NCBI GenBank assembly: GCA_947579605.1 | Contig: OX388327.1 | Location: 3,459,122-3,523,121 of the forward strand | Length of the DNA stretch: 64,000 nucleotides | Direction of reading: 5' to 3' | DNA from: Athripsodes cinereus | Taxonomy: Eukaryota; Arthropoda; Insecta; Trichoptera; Leptoceridae | In this document: positions 47,941-59,492 of the stretch, one piece after another | Numbering within the stretch: the first letter of the stretch is position 1 | How the letters are laid out: each line of letters starts with the position of its first letter | Program-made: the position numbers and the translations under genes | Notes under the pieces: generated by a model | Told to the model about the DNA's origin: nothing | Databases searched by the model: none | The model's input: only the letters and a program-made list of their open reading frames with translations

Positions 47941-50900
47941 ATGTCTGATCGTGTTTCACTTTGTATAATTCGCATAGAAATGGAGGAAGAGACCATTCAC
48001 AACACTGGTAAGTGATTTTCTTTGTTTCTCTTTCGCAAGATTTATAAGAAATTTCATCGACTAGTTTTATTGCACACACTTTTAACGTTAAACAAATTGT
48101 CTGCGTATCTTTTTTTGTTGGATTGTTATGATTTATTAAGTAAAAAATTGCGAAAAACATGTTTTTCGCATTGCCAGACATGTAGTTTATTGACATCTTG
48201 CATCATGCACGTATTTGCTTATTGATTTACTTTTGCAGACGTTCAATGCCCTTTCAAATTGTGTTTTTTTAGCAAAATAGTTTGTAGTAAACTCGAAATT
48301 CGCATCACAGAACTTTTCCAGCTACAGTGAATGTCCATACATTAATATTATACCCAAAAATCCTTGTGCATATCTCATTTATGATGATTTTCATTTTCCA
48401 AGGTTTTTATATTTTATTATGCAAGTATAGAAATCATCTGGGTCATTATTGTTGAAATTTGTAGCTGCTTTTTGTTTGAGTGTAGTTTCGTCACATTGTC
48501 TTAGTTTGGAAAATCTTTTGTGTAATAAGTTATACTAGCTTAATGTTGCATAAAAAATAAACAATGTTTTCTTATATAGGTGTTTATTATTTAAATAATT
48601 AAACAAACGCAACATCTTTCAACCAACCCAGTTTGTGCAATGTGTTAAGTGGGATCTATGAAAATTGGTAAATCTAAATAATCTACGTTGGTTTAAAGCC
48701 TGTAGTGAGAATGAGAGATTATTAGAGTAACAGGGATATATATGGTTGAGAAAAAAGAGATGTGGCCTGCCAAGGATTAAATGGCAAGTTGTGTAGACCA
48801 CCGACTCAACAGATCAACAGAATTGAATGAATGTGATAGAAGCGAAAAGCGTTTGTAAGGATATGGCGCTCATTCCTTTCTGCCCATCCCTTAGAATCAA
48901 TTTATTTGTTTAAAATTAGTATTTTTAATTCTCCTCCATTTTTTTAAAATATTTCCAGATGACGAAATTCAACCAGCTGTCGAAGACATCAGGAAACCTC
49001 AAAAGATCACCGTGGAGACTTACGCCAATAAGTTAATAGGGCCCCAGGATATCAGGCTCCTGCCTGCGGGTTCCAGGGAAGGCAGTCAGGGCCCACTGGA
49101 AGAGGAGGGTGTTAGCAGTGCGGTGAGAGAAGATGGCACAACAGCCAGTAATTGTGAAGAAGTGGATTTCTGTTTTGGTAATCCTCTGGTAGAGATCACT
49201 AAGGGAATATTGCATCTGTATAAAGAAAAGTAAGTCAAAATTTATTTTAAAAATATTCCCACAAATGTTTTCAACGTATAACACCGTACACGTGAGTAAC
49301 CATTAAATCATAGAAGAGAAGAAACATAGGTATTTAGAAGTCTCGGGTAGGACATGATTTAAGACCGACAGCCCTACCAATTGAAACATAGTTTATTTAT
49401 TTATTCATTCTTTACTGTACATTGACTAAAAACAATTACATAAAAGGTATACATTCAAATTAAATATAATCAATATACAGAGGGCGAGTTTATCGCAAAG
49501 GCGCGATCTCTTCCAACTAACCCAAAGTTAGTTATTGGTTACGTAATTGAAACAAGTGTTTCTTTCTACTATAGATCATTGATTCCGAGAGAGACGTCTT
49601 TCCACTTATCAGGTCATTGTCAATGTGATAAGTGGAAAGACGTCTCTCTCGGAATCAAGTACAACATCCTGAAGCACAATTCCCCTCAATACCTTTTTAA
49701 GCGTTTTGAATACCTGTCTTCACATGGACGTCCTCTGAGATCTCAGAATAACCAGTTACTTGCCGTCCCTGCCCACACCACAACCTTCTTCAGTTCATCA
49801 TTTACGACCCATGCAATTAGAATGTGGAATAATCTACCTTGCAATATTAGAAATTCCTCTACGCTACACGTTTTTAAGAATAACCTAAAATCCATGGACT
49901 TATCCTAAAAAGTTCCTCCCCGTGCCTTTATCCTTCATTTTATAGTATTTATTAGAGGAAACATGACATATATAATGTTCTACTTAGGACTAAGAATGTA
50001 ATTAGTTATAATTAAATTTAGTATTAACTGTTCACATTAAGTATTAATTACACATTGTCAACATAGTATCACACATTATTTTGGTTAGCTGGAAGATATT
50101 GCCTCCAGGCAATAAGCTCGCCAATTGCTCATGATTGTTTTTTTTCTGATCAATAAAGTGTTCTTATTATTATTATTAATCTATAGTAGAAAGAAACACT
50201 TGTTTCAATTACGTAATTATGGAATTCTACTACTACGTGTGCACCGACACAAATAATAGTTATTGGACTAAAAGAAGTGACAGAATTATGTATGGATGGA
50301 TCTATATGGCGTTCCGTTCTCTGTGCCTACCCCATTTGGGATACGCTATAGTAGTAGTAGTAGTATAGTGTTGTGCACTGCAACCTATAAAGTCTTTTGT
50401 TCTTCTACTACTTTGCCTGTCTGGTATTATCCAGTAAAGTAAGCTCTTTATTCCCTAGACATCTTGTGAAGCCTTGGATTTTGAGGGTATATAAGATGTG
50501 GAGAGATTTTATTTCAATTTGTGCCTTGATTCTTACGAATTCCACGGCTATGTAGTCTGCCAAGAGGTGTGGAGAAGTCTTACTTTCATCTTCACAAAAT
50601 TTTGGAGGTTGCTTTAGTTATACCATATTTTTTGTTTGACAGTGAACTAACGGATGCATCAGTGGAAGCTCCCAGCCGTATATTATGTCTTCTAGCAGTA
50701 CCCGCTTCAGTGAGCTGCAGAGATCTACTGGGCTTCACAGCCGCCTGCCAGAGAGACATACAACATGTCAGGATACTGAGGGATGCTGCTCCAGATAGAT
50801 ATATGGCACTTCTCACGTAAGTTTACTACATAATTCTATCATGGAAAAATCATCCCCAATACTTAAATCCTTAAACAGTCAGTCATTCACCCTCCATGCA

Positions 50901-53900
50901 CAACAGATCAGAAACCAGCCTCCTCCAGTCAGAGTGTCGTTGCGCCTATTGACTCACCTTTTCCCATGTCACTCCTCATGCTTTGATATCATAGCAACAA
51001 TATATTGTGAAAGAGAGATATCCAGACTGTCGGAAGCCTTGTGTACAAAAGAATGGTTCCCTTTTTTTGTCAACTATCATTCGACATTCTCAGTAAAATA
51101 TGATCCAGCTAGGATCATCGGCTCTCCTGTATTACAGAGACTACAGATTTTTGGTACATTTTTTAAATAATCGCCAGTAATCGGCGCAAGTTGATTTAAA
51201 AGTTTTTTAGATTGTTAGCTATCATTTGTGAGCTTTTTAACAAAAACATAGTCTGACAATTAAAGCCAAAGTTGTGAAATGCTGTTTTAGCAAGGAAGTC
51301 TTCTGGATGCAGTAAATATCTGTTTTTTTTAACACCAATTAAACTTTGATTTCATTCTCCATTATCAATTTTATTTTAATTTTCTCTGTCATTCTAGTTT
51401 CCGAAGTCGTGGTGCAGCGTATGAATTCCGTGAGACCTTTGGTGGAACAGCATACAGCAGCCTGGAGCCTGGTAGTGTGTGCCACGCGGCCTGGGTGAGA
51501 AGGGTGGAGTGTGTTAGAGGAGCTTTGCAGCCTCCACCATCAGCGACTGAATTGCCAACGTGCCCTGTATGCTTAGGTAAGAAAGAGCAATTGAGTATAA
51601 TTTCAGAAAAGGCTGCGAATCCGTACAAAAATCTCCTTATAATTATGAGAGATTCAACGTGAAAGGTTATATACTTACTTCATCTTAGTGATAAAGTTTT
51701 TTGTTGTCTCATCTATTTTTTAATATTAACACTGCTCGGTGTAATTAGAGTCGGTTTATTGTTATATAACTATTGCATTATCCTTCCATTAAAATTCCTT
51801 TTGTTCCATCCAACCCTTAGACTATATAATGTAGGTTAGTTTGTTCTATTCTTTAGTTTTAAGTAACTCTTGCCCTGAAGATGCTGCAAGACGAAAGCGC
51901 TCGGCAATTAACATTTAGTCGTTATTAATTGACTAAATAATCATACATGAAAATTAAACACTGTTTAGTTTAACATTTTAAAACTCATATTAAAATGAAT
52001 TTTCACAACGTTACTTTAAATTTAATAAATTGTTTTTTTTAGTCGCACATTCTTATTTCGTATTATTTAGTTGTTATAATAATATAAATTTATATCAGAT
52101 TGTAATTTAGCGTGGAAACAACGTCTTATATTAATATATATGTATTATTACAGAACGCATGGACGAGAGCGTAGAGGGTCTGCTGACAGTTCAGTGTGCT
52201 CACTCCTTCCATACAGGTTGTCTGGGGGCGTGGAGTGATGGTACGTGTCCCGTGTGTCGCTGTGCTCAATCTCCGGACCCACCTGCAGCTAGTGAGTGCT
52301 CTGAATGTGTCGCTCAAGGTAATTGTTTATCTTCATTTTGTCTCGCATCATTGTCGCAGACATGTATACGATTATAATATAAGATAGAATGAATTGTCAG
52401 TGGATCAATAATTTATTAATTGAGGCTGCAGCTACGCGCTTTTTTTTCAGAGAATGCAGAAATCAATTGCAAGTTACAATGTCAAATATCTATGGTCTGT
52501 TCTAGTTACAATGTCAACTATCTATGGTTTTGCTTTATTTGTTTCAGGTAAAAGCGTAGAAGGGGGCGCCTTGTGGATATGTCTGATATGTGGACACATT
52601 GGATGTGGAAGGTGATAAACCAAATATTGTTTTTATTTTCTTTACGCCTCAACATTTGTAATTCAATACATCTCATACTCATATTTCAAAGAAAGTATGT
52701 GCGATAAGAATTCTATTTCTGTCTTTCTACCCCACAGATAATGCAGCCTTCATTATTTTTTAGTTATTACAATGATTCATTGTTACTTTTATCAGATATA
52801 TTTTGGAGATGTTTACTTCCCCTTTACTAGCAACACTATTTCTACCTATCTGGCCTATTGTTTAAATCACTCATAATTTCGCATTCATAGACGGTCAAGA
52901 ATCCAAACATTAAATGAACAATGTAAAACGGTTCTACATTTAGTGTAAGGCGACAATCTTAGCCGGGACAATAGTAAGCTACAATTGTAACAGATGCTCA
53001 ATGGTAGGTGTCGAATTGGTTTAGGGATTCTTTCGATTGAACCTTTAAAATACTAGGCCTAAATCAGGTTTGTTTCTGTTATGTATTTCAGACAGGAATA
53101 TGGTGGACGAAAGACAGTAATATATATCTATTTTTTCCATGTATTTTTGCAGATATCAAGCAGGTCACGCAGCCCAACACTTTCGTGTATCCAATCACAC
53201 ATACGCTATGCAACTAGGAACCAATTATGTATGGGATTATGCGGGTCAGTTTATTAACTTTATTAAAGTATCATTATCATTTTATTTCACTTCATTAATC
53301 AATACAAGATTTAAATTAAATTATGGATATAGTATTCCCTAATTTAATAATAAGTACCTACAGTAAAAGAACGCATTATAATATTCTGTACCGAAGCCGC
53401 TTAATATGATACCTGTACCATTTAAGACAGTGTACCAATTCAACTAAACTCAATCTCCTGTATTATCATTGTAGGTGACAATTTTGTCCATCGCTTACTG
53501 CAGAACAAGAGTGATGGTAAATTGGTGGCTTCAGGAGGACCAACTGACCCTGATGTGTGTGCCCCCGCATCTCAGGAGAAGATAGACTCGTTACAGTTGG
53601 AATGTGCACACTTACTCACCACGCAACTTGATGCCCAGAGAAGACATTACGAAGAATTATTAGCTAGGTATAATATACTCATACACATAATTTATATTTT
53701 TTAGACTATGAATTAATTTGGGAATACAGATTCTCCTCTCCAAATCTAAGAAAGTAGCTCAACTTTTTGAGTTGTGGAACTGGACAGCCGGTATTGTCAA
53801 TAGTGATAATCGGAACTCATTGAGATGGTAGGCCCCAATGTCAGATATCTGTCAAATATAGTTTTCTTTGGAGGAAAATTGTTGCTACAATAATATTATT

Positions 53901-56654
53901 TGGATTTTTTGGCGAAGTATTTTCTTTCTTTTTTTTATTTGCTAAAATTAAATAAAACGGGCAAAAATAAAATCTAATTCGAATATAAACTTTAGGAAAT
54001 TAGTATTCGAAGTAGATTTTAGGCAAAAATAAAATCTACCTGGAATATAAACTTTAGGCAATTAATTTTATTTTTGCTGTTCTTATTTTATTTTTGCCGA
54101 CAAAAATAAAATCTAACTTGAATATAAAGTTTAGGAAATTTGTATTCGAATTAAATTTTTTTGCCGGTTTCATTTTATTTGAGTGCTTGCTAAACCACTA
54201 AAATAAAATAAAACATGATATGGTGCCTATCTGAAAGAGATAAACGAAGACTAGAACCGTTTGAGATGTGGACCTATAGAAGACTATTAGGAATTTCCTG
54301 GAGAGACCACATCACAAACGAAGAAGTTCTTCAAAGAATCGAAGGAGGAAGGCACCTGCTCAAGATCTTGTCAGAAAGGCGTGCAAGGTGGATCGGCCAT
54401 GTAATACGACAAGAAGGCCTCTTGCATGCCGTAATGGAGGGTATGACCGAGGGGACAAACTCTAGGGGACGCCCACGCCGAGAGTACCTGGAGGACCTGT
54501 TGGTGGACATGCGCTGCTCATCATATGCAGAATTCAAAAGAACCGCACAAGACAGGGAGGAGTGGAGGAGAAGAATTAAAGAGATAATTGCTGCAAACCA
54601 ATCCCAGGATTGAAACCAGAGAGAGAGAAACCACAAAAACAACAAAAAAAAATAATGGGAAAAAGTGTCCGTTGTCGAAAAACTTGGTGCCCAAAAATAA
54701 TTAAAAGTGGTGACCAAAAAATAATTCTGCATATGGCAACAATTTTGTGAATATTACTTTATCTATGAAATATCACATTTGACAACAGTGGGGCCTACCA
54801 TGTCATATAGTGCCATATAATTGTACTACTTGAAGATTTTTGTTTTATTATTTCAGGGAAAAAGAAAATGCTGAGAAAGAATCTAAAGAACTGAAAGAAA
54901 AGTTACAAGACACAGAGAAGAATATGAATCATCTGACTAAGAAACTAAATAGTCTCACTGCCAAGTAAGTTCTAATATTATTAATATCATTTTATTTAAT
55001 TTAACTAATTTAAAATAAAATATGATAACATAGTAAAGAAATAAAATAAATAAATAATAAATACAGTTATTTATTGGTGGCCAGTGTGAGGTAGAGGTAC
55101 TCTTGCCTTTAAGTAATGAGGTTCTGGATTTGATTCTCGGCCAGAGCGAAATGAAGAATTACCTTTTTGAAATTGTCCTAGGTCTAGGTGTTAAATGTAT
55201 ATAATAATATGACTATTTATATAGCGCCGTACTGTGATAATATCACTTCAAGGGCGCTATACATTATTTAGGATCAACATCCACGTCCATTTTTTAAAAA
55301 AAACTACATAATACCAATTAAAAAATAGTCCTGCAGACGCCCTCACACAGACTGCAATCTATTCAGCTGTACATTGGGTAAACCTGTCAGTATTACATTG
55401 CAGTAATCAATTCTAGACAAAATCAAAGATGATATTAAAGTTTTAATACATTTGTATGTTAAATATCTTTTAACTGTCCTAATCTGCCTAAGATGATAAA
55501 AACACGCACCAACTGTGGCACCAATATGCTGCTCCATTGACAGGCCACTGTCCACGACCACTCCAAGAATTTTTACAGATGTCTTTGGCCTGATGCTCAC
55601 ACCTCCAACAACCAAGTCGTCGACAGGTATCATATGTTGTCTTCTCTTGGAGGCAAACCATATGAATTCGGTTTTGTCTGGATTGAGACAAAGCTTCCTG
55701 GATGCTAACCAATTAAACATTACTTCAAAACAATTTTGAAATTTCATCTCAAGTTGACGTCTGTCAGCGACTTCAACAGGAGCGTATATTTGTATATATC
55801 TATTGTGTTTAGTGCATTGTATGTATGTATATCATCGCGTACTAGTCCATAATACAAGATTCATATTTATGAGTTATCTACGCGTGCTATGTTATGTTTA
55901 TGTTATATTTCTACTAAGTTAGATTTATCAAATCCGAATGTTTTTGTCTATACTTGAGGGCATCTTCAGGGATACTGAATTGGGGTGAGATGTGTTGTTA
56001 TAGTTTAGTGATATGAGCAGTGGAAAGGGAAGTGGTATAAGGTGTAGTGGGATGGTTGGCAGGAGTAGGGCCACCCATGATTGAATAGGTGTGTGATGTC
56101 ATTGAGCGGTATCATTATAGACAGAATACGAGTCAAATGCGTTATGATACAACTTACCGCTTAATGAGGTCACAATGGGATTATTCAATGACAAAATTTT
56201 GACAGAAAATATGGATTTTTAAAATGAAAATGATGTATGAATAGTTTTATTTTATCTTTTCTTATTAGGATATTCCTGATAAGCCTATATTTGTTAATAT
56301 AAGTTGATAACATTTATTCATATTTATTCGTTTTTAGTTGAGGTTTAATTGGTATTCAATGACACACTTATTTATATATATTTATTTTTTCACAGATTAA
56401 GCGTATTACAATCAAAATTCTCCGAAGAGAAAGCAATGGCTGAGGCAGCCGTCAAAGCGAGAGAAGAACTAGCTGCAAAGGCAAAAGCGAGCGAAGTAGA
56501 AATAGCCGATTTGAAGGAACAAATTAGGGACTTGGCATTTTATCTAGAAGCATCTAGCGCTATAGAAAAAAGAGCAGACTTCAAAGAGTTACAGGGTGGC
56601 GCCGCTGAGGTTAATAATACTCCACAGAGTAAAGGAAGAAGAAGACACAAGTAG
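47941..56654 (+). CDS. BRAP: BRCA1-associated protein (BRAP2/IMP), RING-H2 E3 ubiquitin ligase, 10 exons
   Basis: Cytoplasmic E3 ligase; in animals it limits Ras-MAPK signalling by blocking KSR scaffolding and retains some nuclear-import cargo in the cytoplasm. Exons: 47941-48007, 48959-49229, 50643-50816, 51398-51576, 52154-52318, 52548-52611, 53153-53244, 53475-53667, 54857-54964, 56396-56654. They total 1572 nt (523 residues plus TAG); human BRAP has 592. The start has an in-frame TAA directly before it, and MSDRVSLCIIRIE resembles the human N-terminus. Residues ~100-205 are the BRAP2 RRM-like domain (GNPLVEITKGILHLYK). RING-H2 lies at ~227-266 (CPVC, CAHSFHTGC, CPVC) and the UBP zinc finger at ~277-345 (CSEC, WICLICGHIGCGRY, HTYAMQL, VWDYAGDNFVHRL). 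A coiled coil follows at ~385-495, then a basic tail GRRRHK. All metal ligands are present. About seven residues (GKSVEGGA) are added between CSEC and WICL at an exon junction. Confidence 0.96.
48640..48895 (+). pseudogene. Decayed LINE 3' fragment in BRAP intron 1
   Basis: TCTACGTTGGTTTAAAGCC, GGCCTGCCAAGGATTAAATG, GAATGTGATAGAAGCGAAAA and TTTCTGCCCATCCC follow the order of the 35324 fragment with many indels. Confidence 0.6.
49385..49530 (-). repeat. CR1-like LINE 3' tail
   Basis: Reverse complement: GGGTTAGTTGGAAGAGATCG, stem ATCGC/GCGAT, CTCGCCCTCTGTATATTGAT and a tail CAGTAAAGAATGAATAAATA. It lies in BRAP intron 2. Confidence 0.8.
49536..50217. mobile_element. Foldback element with a CR1-like LINE inserted in its right arm
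   Basis: Left arm 49536-49608: TTACGTAATTGAAACAAGTG, TTTCTTTCTACTATAGATC, GATTCCGAGAGAGACGTCTT, TCCACTTATCA. The reverse complement of the inner half is at 49627-49659; the outer half is at 50178-50216, displaced by a ~515 bp LINE. A solo arm at 16497-16592 shows the uninterrupted arm, which supports this reading. Confidence 0.85.
49660..50176 (+). pseudogene. 5'-truncated CR1-like LINE, RT C-terminus
   Basis: From the junction the frame reads YNILKHNSPQYLFKRFEYLS, GRPLRSQNNQLLAVPAHT and THAIRMWNNLPCNIRNSSTL, stop at 49906-49908. The 3' UTR has a stem-loop ATTGCC/GGCAAT near 50098-50113, GATCAATAAAGTG and an ATT microsatellite. The ORF upstream of ~49660 is chance read-through into the foldback arm. 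Confidence 0.85.
50255..50375 (+). repeat. LINE 3' end fragment ([12 protein letters not shown] family)
   Basis: AGTGACAGAATTATGTATGG, GGCGTTCCGTTCTCTGTGCC and TACCCCATTTGGGATACG, followed by a TAGTAGTAG tail, match the last codons and tail of the 35324 copy. Confidence 0.65.
50850..51165 (-). pseudogene. Decayed LINE RT C-terminal fragment (WLGHVLR family)
   Basis: Antisense of CAGAAACCAGCCTCCTCCAG, CTTTGATATCATAGCAACAA and GATCCAGCTAGGATCATCGG aligns with the minus strand of 37930-38216; the plus-strand ORF here is only its shadow. In BRAP intron 3. Confidence 0.65.
53825..54801. mobile_element. Inverted-repeat element carrying a LINE fragment, in BRAP intron 8
   Basis: Left end ATGGTAGGCCCCAATGTCAG and reverse complement of right end ATGGTAGGCCCCACTGTTGT; both continue with GTCAAAT and, further in, AAATTGTTG and AATAATATT-type sequence. 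Inside, 53940-54200 repeats GCAAAAATAAAATCTA, with TAAACTTTAGG, in both orientations. 54215-54615 is LINE-derived. The flanking duplication is not clear. Confidence 0.72.
54215..54613 (+). pseudogene. LINE endonuclease-reverse transcriptase C-terminal fragment
   Basis: Open frame of 132 residues: MWTYRRLLGISWRDHITNEE, RRARWIGHVIRQEGLLHAVM, SRGRPRREYLEDLLVDMRC, stop at 54611-54613. It is the C-terminal RT segment of an insect LINE family; no catalytic RT motif is included. It is not a BRAP exon: no splice phase fits and BRAP is complete without it. Confidence 0.8.
55078..55195 (+). repeat. tRNA-derived SINE head, family B
   Basis: GGTGGCCAGTGTGAGGTAGA (A-box region), then GAGGTTCTGGATTTGATTCT with a B-box-like GGATTTGATTC, and CTCGGCCAGAGCGAAATGAA. 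Different from family A. It directly precedes a LINE tail. Confidence 0.6.
55195..55750 (-). pseudogene. CR1-group LINE reverse transcriptase fragment
   Basis: Minus strand: FNWLASRKLCLNPDKTEFIW, VKILGVVVDSGLSMEQHI, FYHLRQIRTVKRYLT and ISSLILSRIDYCNVILTGLP, then frame loss. This is the RT segment after YADD (LNPxKTE motif onward). The 3' end is near 55195 (GCGCCGTACTGTGATAATAT in plus view). The same family left pieces at 43795-43890 and 61820-62240. Confidence 0.85.
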
Positions 56655-57066
56655 ATTGTTTTAATTTTTTTTTTTAATAAGGACAGTATTTTACAAAGGT
56701 CCCTCTGCGTGCGTGCTGCACATGAAATATCTCATATTTTTTTCCAAAAATTAATCTGCATTTGATATAAACCTAAATACACCCAGACACCCCCGTTGTA
56801 AGCAATATTATTATTAATATTATTACTGACGATAAGACGATTCTTACAAGGATCATTACAGCTCAAGGCCAATGCGATCCCAGAAGATAACCTTAAACAA
56901 TATCCAGACAACAACACAATACTTGTATAATAGTTTTTATCAAATTTCTCCAAATCACAAAAATGTGTTGTAGCGGATTTCGAAATGCAGCGTCACAACT
57001 AATTTACCACTGTATTATACTAATGTCATCTTTGAATTGTGTAAATCTTTTTGGAAAATTATAATA
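56655..57066 (+). other. BRAP: Region just downstream of BRAP
   Basis: Likely BRAP 3' UTR at its start. No clear AATAAA signal is close to the stop codon; the nearest good candidate is TTAAATAAAC near 58095, beyond a transposon. 56740-56830 resembles a decayed SINE (AAACCTAAATACACCC and GTAAGCAATATT, also seen at 59640-59700). Confidence 0.4.
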
Positions 57067-58012
57067 GGGACAATTCTGAATCATAATGAACTAACTAATA
57101 TTAGTTATTATAGTACAAACTCGTATTCAGTATTACGTCGTTGCATATTCAAAAAGAGACATGTGCACACACCTTTATTTGGGCATACTCTTTTAAAACT
57201 ATTCATTAAGGCATTAAAATTATAGTTTGGAATTTTTATTGGTATGTGATATTATTCTTTTAGTGTTGAATTTTAATATTTGATACTAAGAATCACTTTA
57301 TAAAATGGTTATGATGTCATTATAAGCAGTTTATTCTAGAAATGTCAAAAAAATCTATGAATTCACATGTCCCTTTTTGAATATGCAACGACGATTAGTT
57401 ATGACCTACAAACAACTATAAACTCGATCATCATCAAGGCATACATAAAAATCTATGGGACAAAGTAATATTAGTCAGTGATGCCGCAATACACAATGTT
57501 TTTCACGTTCCGATTTACATTTCAGGCAACTATTTTATAGTTGTCGCGCATGAAATGTCAGATTTGCCGCCATATTTTGACATTTGCATTGTCAAAATAT
57601 GGCGGCATAGTATAATTGTACAATTTATAGATGCCAAGAGTTGTAAGGGCCCTAAAAATATCCATTTTTTACTTTTAATTGAAAAAGCACCTTTAAACTT
57701 CCAAAATATGGCAATATTCTGCGGCGAAATGACAGCAACTAATAATAGTCGCACATTAAAAGTCGCGAATAATATTCTGCCAAATCCAACTAATTTTAGT
57801 TGTCGGCTGTCAACTAAAATTTCATTGTAAATACAAAATCCATAGAGCGATGAAATTCATAGTTGTACTAAGGTGTCAAAATAAACTAACTAATTAAATT
57901 AGTTTTAGTACGGAAAACTGAATACGAATTAGAACTAACTATCATGAAACAACCATCTCCTCACACTTAGTTAGCGCAACTAAACTATTTTATGATTCAG
58001 AATTGGCCATAA
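57067..58012. mobile_element. Composite inverted-repeat element downstream of BRAP
   Basis: Left end GGACAATTCTGAATCATAAT and reverse complement of right end GGCCAATTCTGAATCATAAA; further in, CTCGTATTCAGTATTACG matches ATTCGTATTCAGTTTTCCG. Inside: an inverted pair CGTCGTTGCATATTCAAAAA (57139) and its complement at ~57392, one mismatch in 30, and a perfect hairpin GCCGCCATATTTTGACA with a 7-base loop at 57568-57608. No transposase frame. Confidence 0.75.
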
Positions 58013-58249
58013 AATAATAATAAAACAGTTTATATAGCTCCGCTAATATCACTTATATTTATATTATTTATATCAATGGTGTGTATATATTATGTTAAAT
58101 AAACAAAAACATTGATAATCAATTGTCGTGTTTTTATTTTCTATTTTAATAAGCATTCTTTTGTTTTATCCTCTCTCTTAATTGTCTTGCACCCCCGCCT
58201 TTTATATGAAATCATACTCATGTAGGAAATGGTGCAACGGATGGTAGAG

Positions 58250-58632
58250 CATAGGTGGCCAATGTGTAAATCACGATCGGCCGGTCGATTACCAAGCTAT
58301 TCCTAGTCGATCGCCGAAAATTCTATAGTATGATTTTTGTAAATAATTTTATAACTTGGAATATTTGTTTTTATATTTCGTTTTTTTTCCATCCAAAGAC
58401 CTTGCCCACCTCTACTTCTAGATTTAGTTCATTGTGGGATTTAGTCCTTAGATTATATTTCATTGAGAAACCCCTATTCCACATTAATTCATTAGAAAAT
58501 TCCTTCGTGTCTTTAATTTGCTGTACTTTGTGGTGTACTTACTAAATATATAGGTACTTTGAAAAAAGTCTATCTTGGGCATAATTCCATTAAAAAAGTA
58601 GCTCCCGACATATGAAAGTTTGGCCACCTCTG
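58250..58632. mobile_element. Non-autonomous hAT-like element
   Basis: Left CATAGGTGGCCAATGTGTAA and reverse complement of right CAGAGGTGGCCAAACTTTCA; CAGAGGTGGCC-type ends are common in hAT elements. Flanks TGGTAGAG and (TG)GTATAGAG are only loosely alike, so the duplication is degraded. CGATCGGCCGGTCGAT and CCTAGTCGATCGCCG form subterminal repeats. Confidence 0.7.
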
Positions 58633-59237
58633 GTATAGAGATAGAATATAGAAGACAAATTAATTGAGTTAAAGTTGAGGTCGGCTTTGTGATAAGGGTC
58701 ACCCTAAAAGCATATTAAAATATCAAGGCTTAGCATAGACAAATTAATATTATCTATGCTTTATATTGACAGTAGTTGTAGGCATTCAGTGTAATTGTTT
58801 CCTTCAAGGAAAAAAATTAAATATATAGGTATAGGTAGTTATCTATGTATTTATACTAATTACATAATGTAATGATGTTTTATCATTAACAATATAAGCA
58901 CTTAACAGATTATTCAATAATAGTAAAGGCTATTCTATTATTAACTGTTAATACAATGTGTTAGACCTGTATAAATATATTTTGTCCGTTTGTACATGTG
59001 TTTGTATATATGTCCTCTTCTTCTGCGTTAATCCCTCAGTTCTGAGGATTACACCTAATTCCCATCACTGTCTATCTCCATGACGAACGATTCTCTGCCA
59101 TGTGCAGAGTCCCGTGTAGTATATATTCTAAGAAGCCTCCTAAATTTGATCACTCGCAAAATCACTCAAAACTGGGTGGAGTGCCTAAATAATAAAAAAA
59201 AAAATTGATCACTCCATCTTGTTGGCTAATAAGTTAG

Positions 59238-59492
59238 TCCCCGTCATCCTCTACAGATAATTTAAGCAGACAACTAACAGGGGATTCACTAGGACTTGGA
59301 GAAGACGGTACTTGTAGATTTTGTGAAAAGAAAGTCGAGACTCCTTGGCATCTCCTAGCGGATTGCAATGCTATGGGAACAAGAATCAAAGCCCTCGAAA
59401 GGTACTGGGTAGAAGTGGAATCTCTCCACACCTTGGATCCCCACAAGATCCTAGACTTCATAAGTTTTCTGGGACTTGAGGGTTTTCTTTGA
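59238..59492 (+). pseudogene. LINE C-terminal fragment with post-RNase-H CCHC-like motif
   Basis: Open frame from after TAG 59235-59237 to TGA 59490-59492: TGDSLGLGEDGTCRFCEKKV, ETPWHLLADCNAMGTRIKAL, HKILDFISFLGLEGF. The pattern C-x2-C-x7-H-x4-C after a GxxxxLG segment is found at the end of RNase-H-bearing LINE ORF2 proteins. It is followed by ~80 bp and an A-run (59569-59582), the likely poly(A) tail. Confidence 0.75.

Noticed and set aside
54215..54613. Extra BRAP exon
   Set aside because: LINE-type sequence; BRAP exons 8 and 9 already join in phase and match the family without it.
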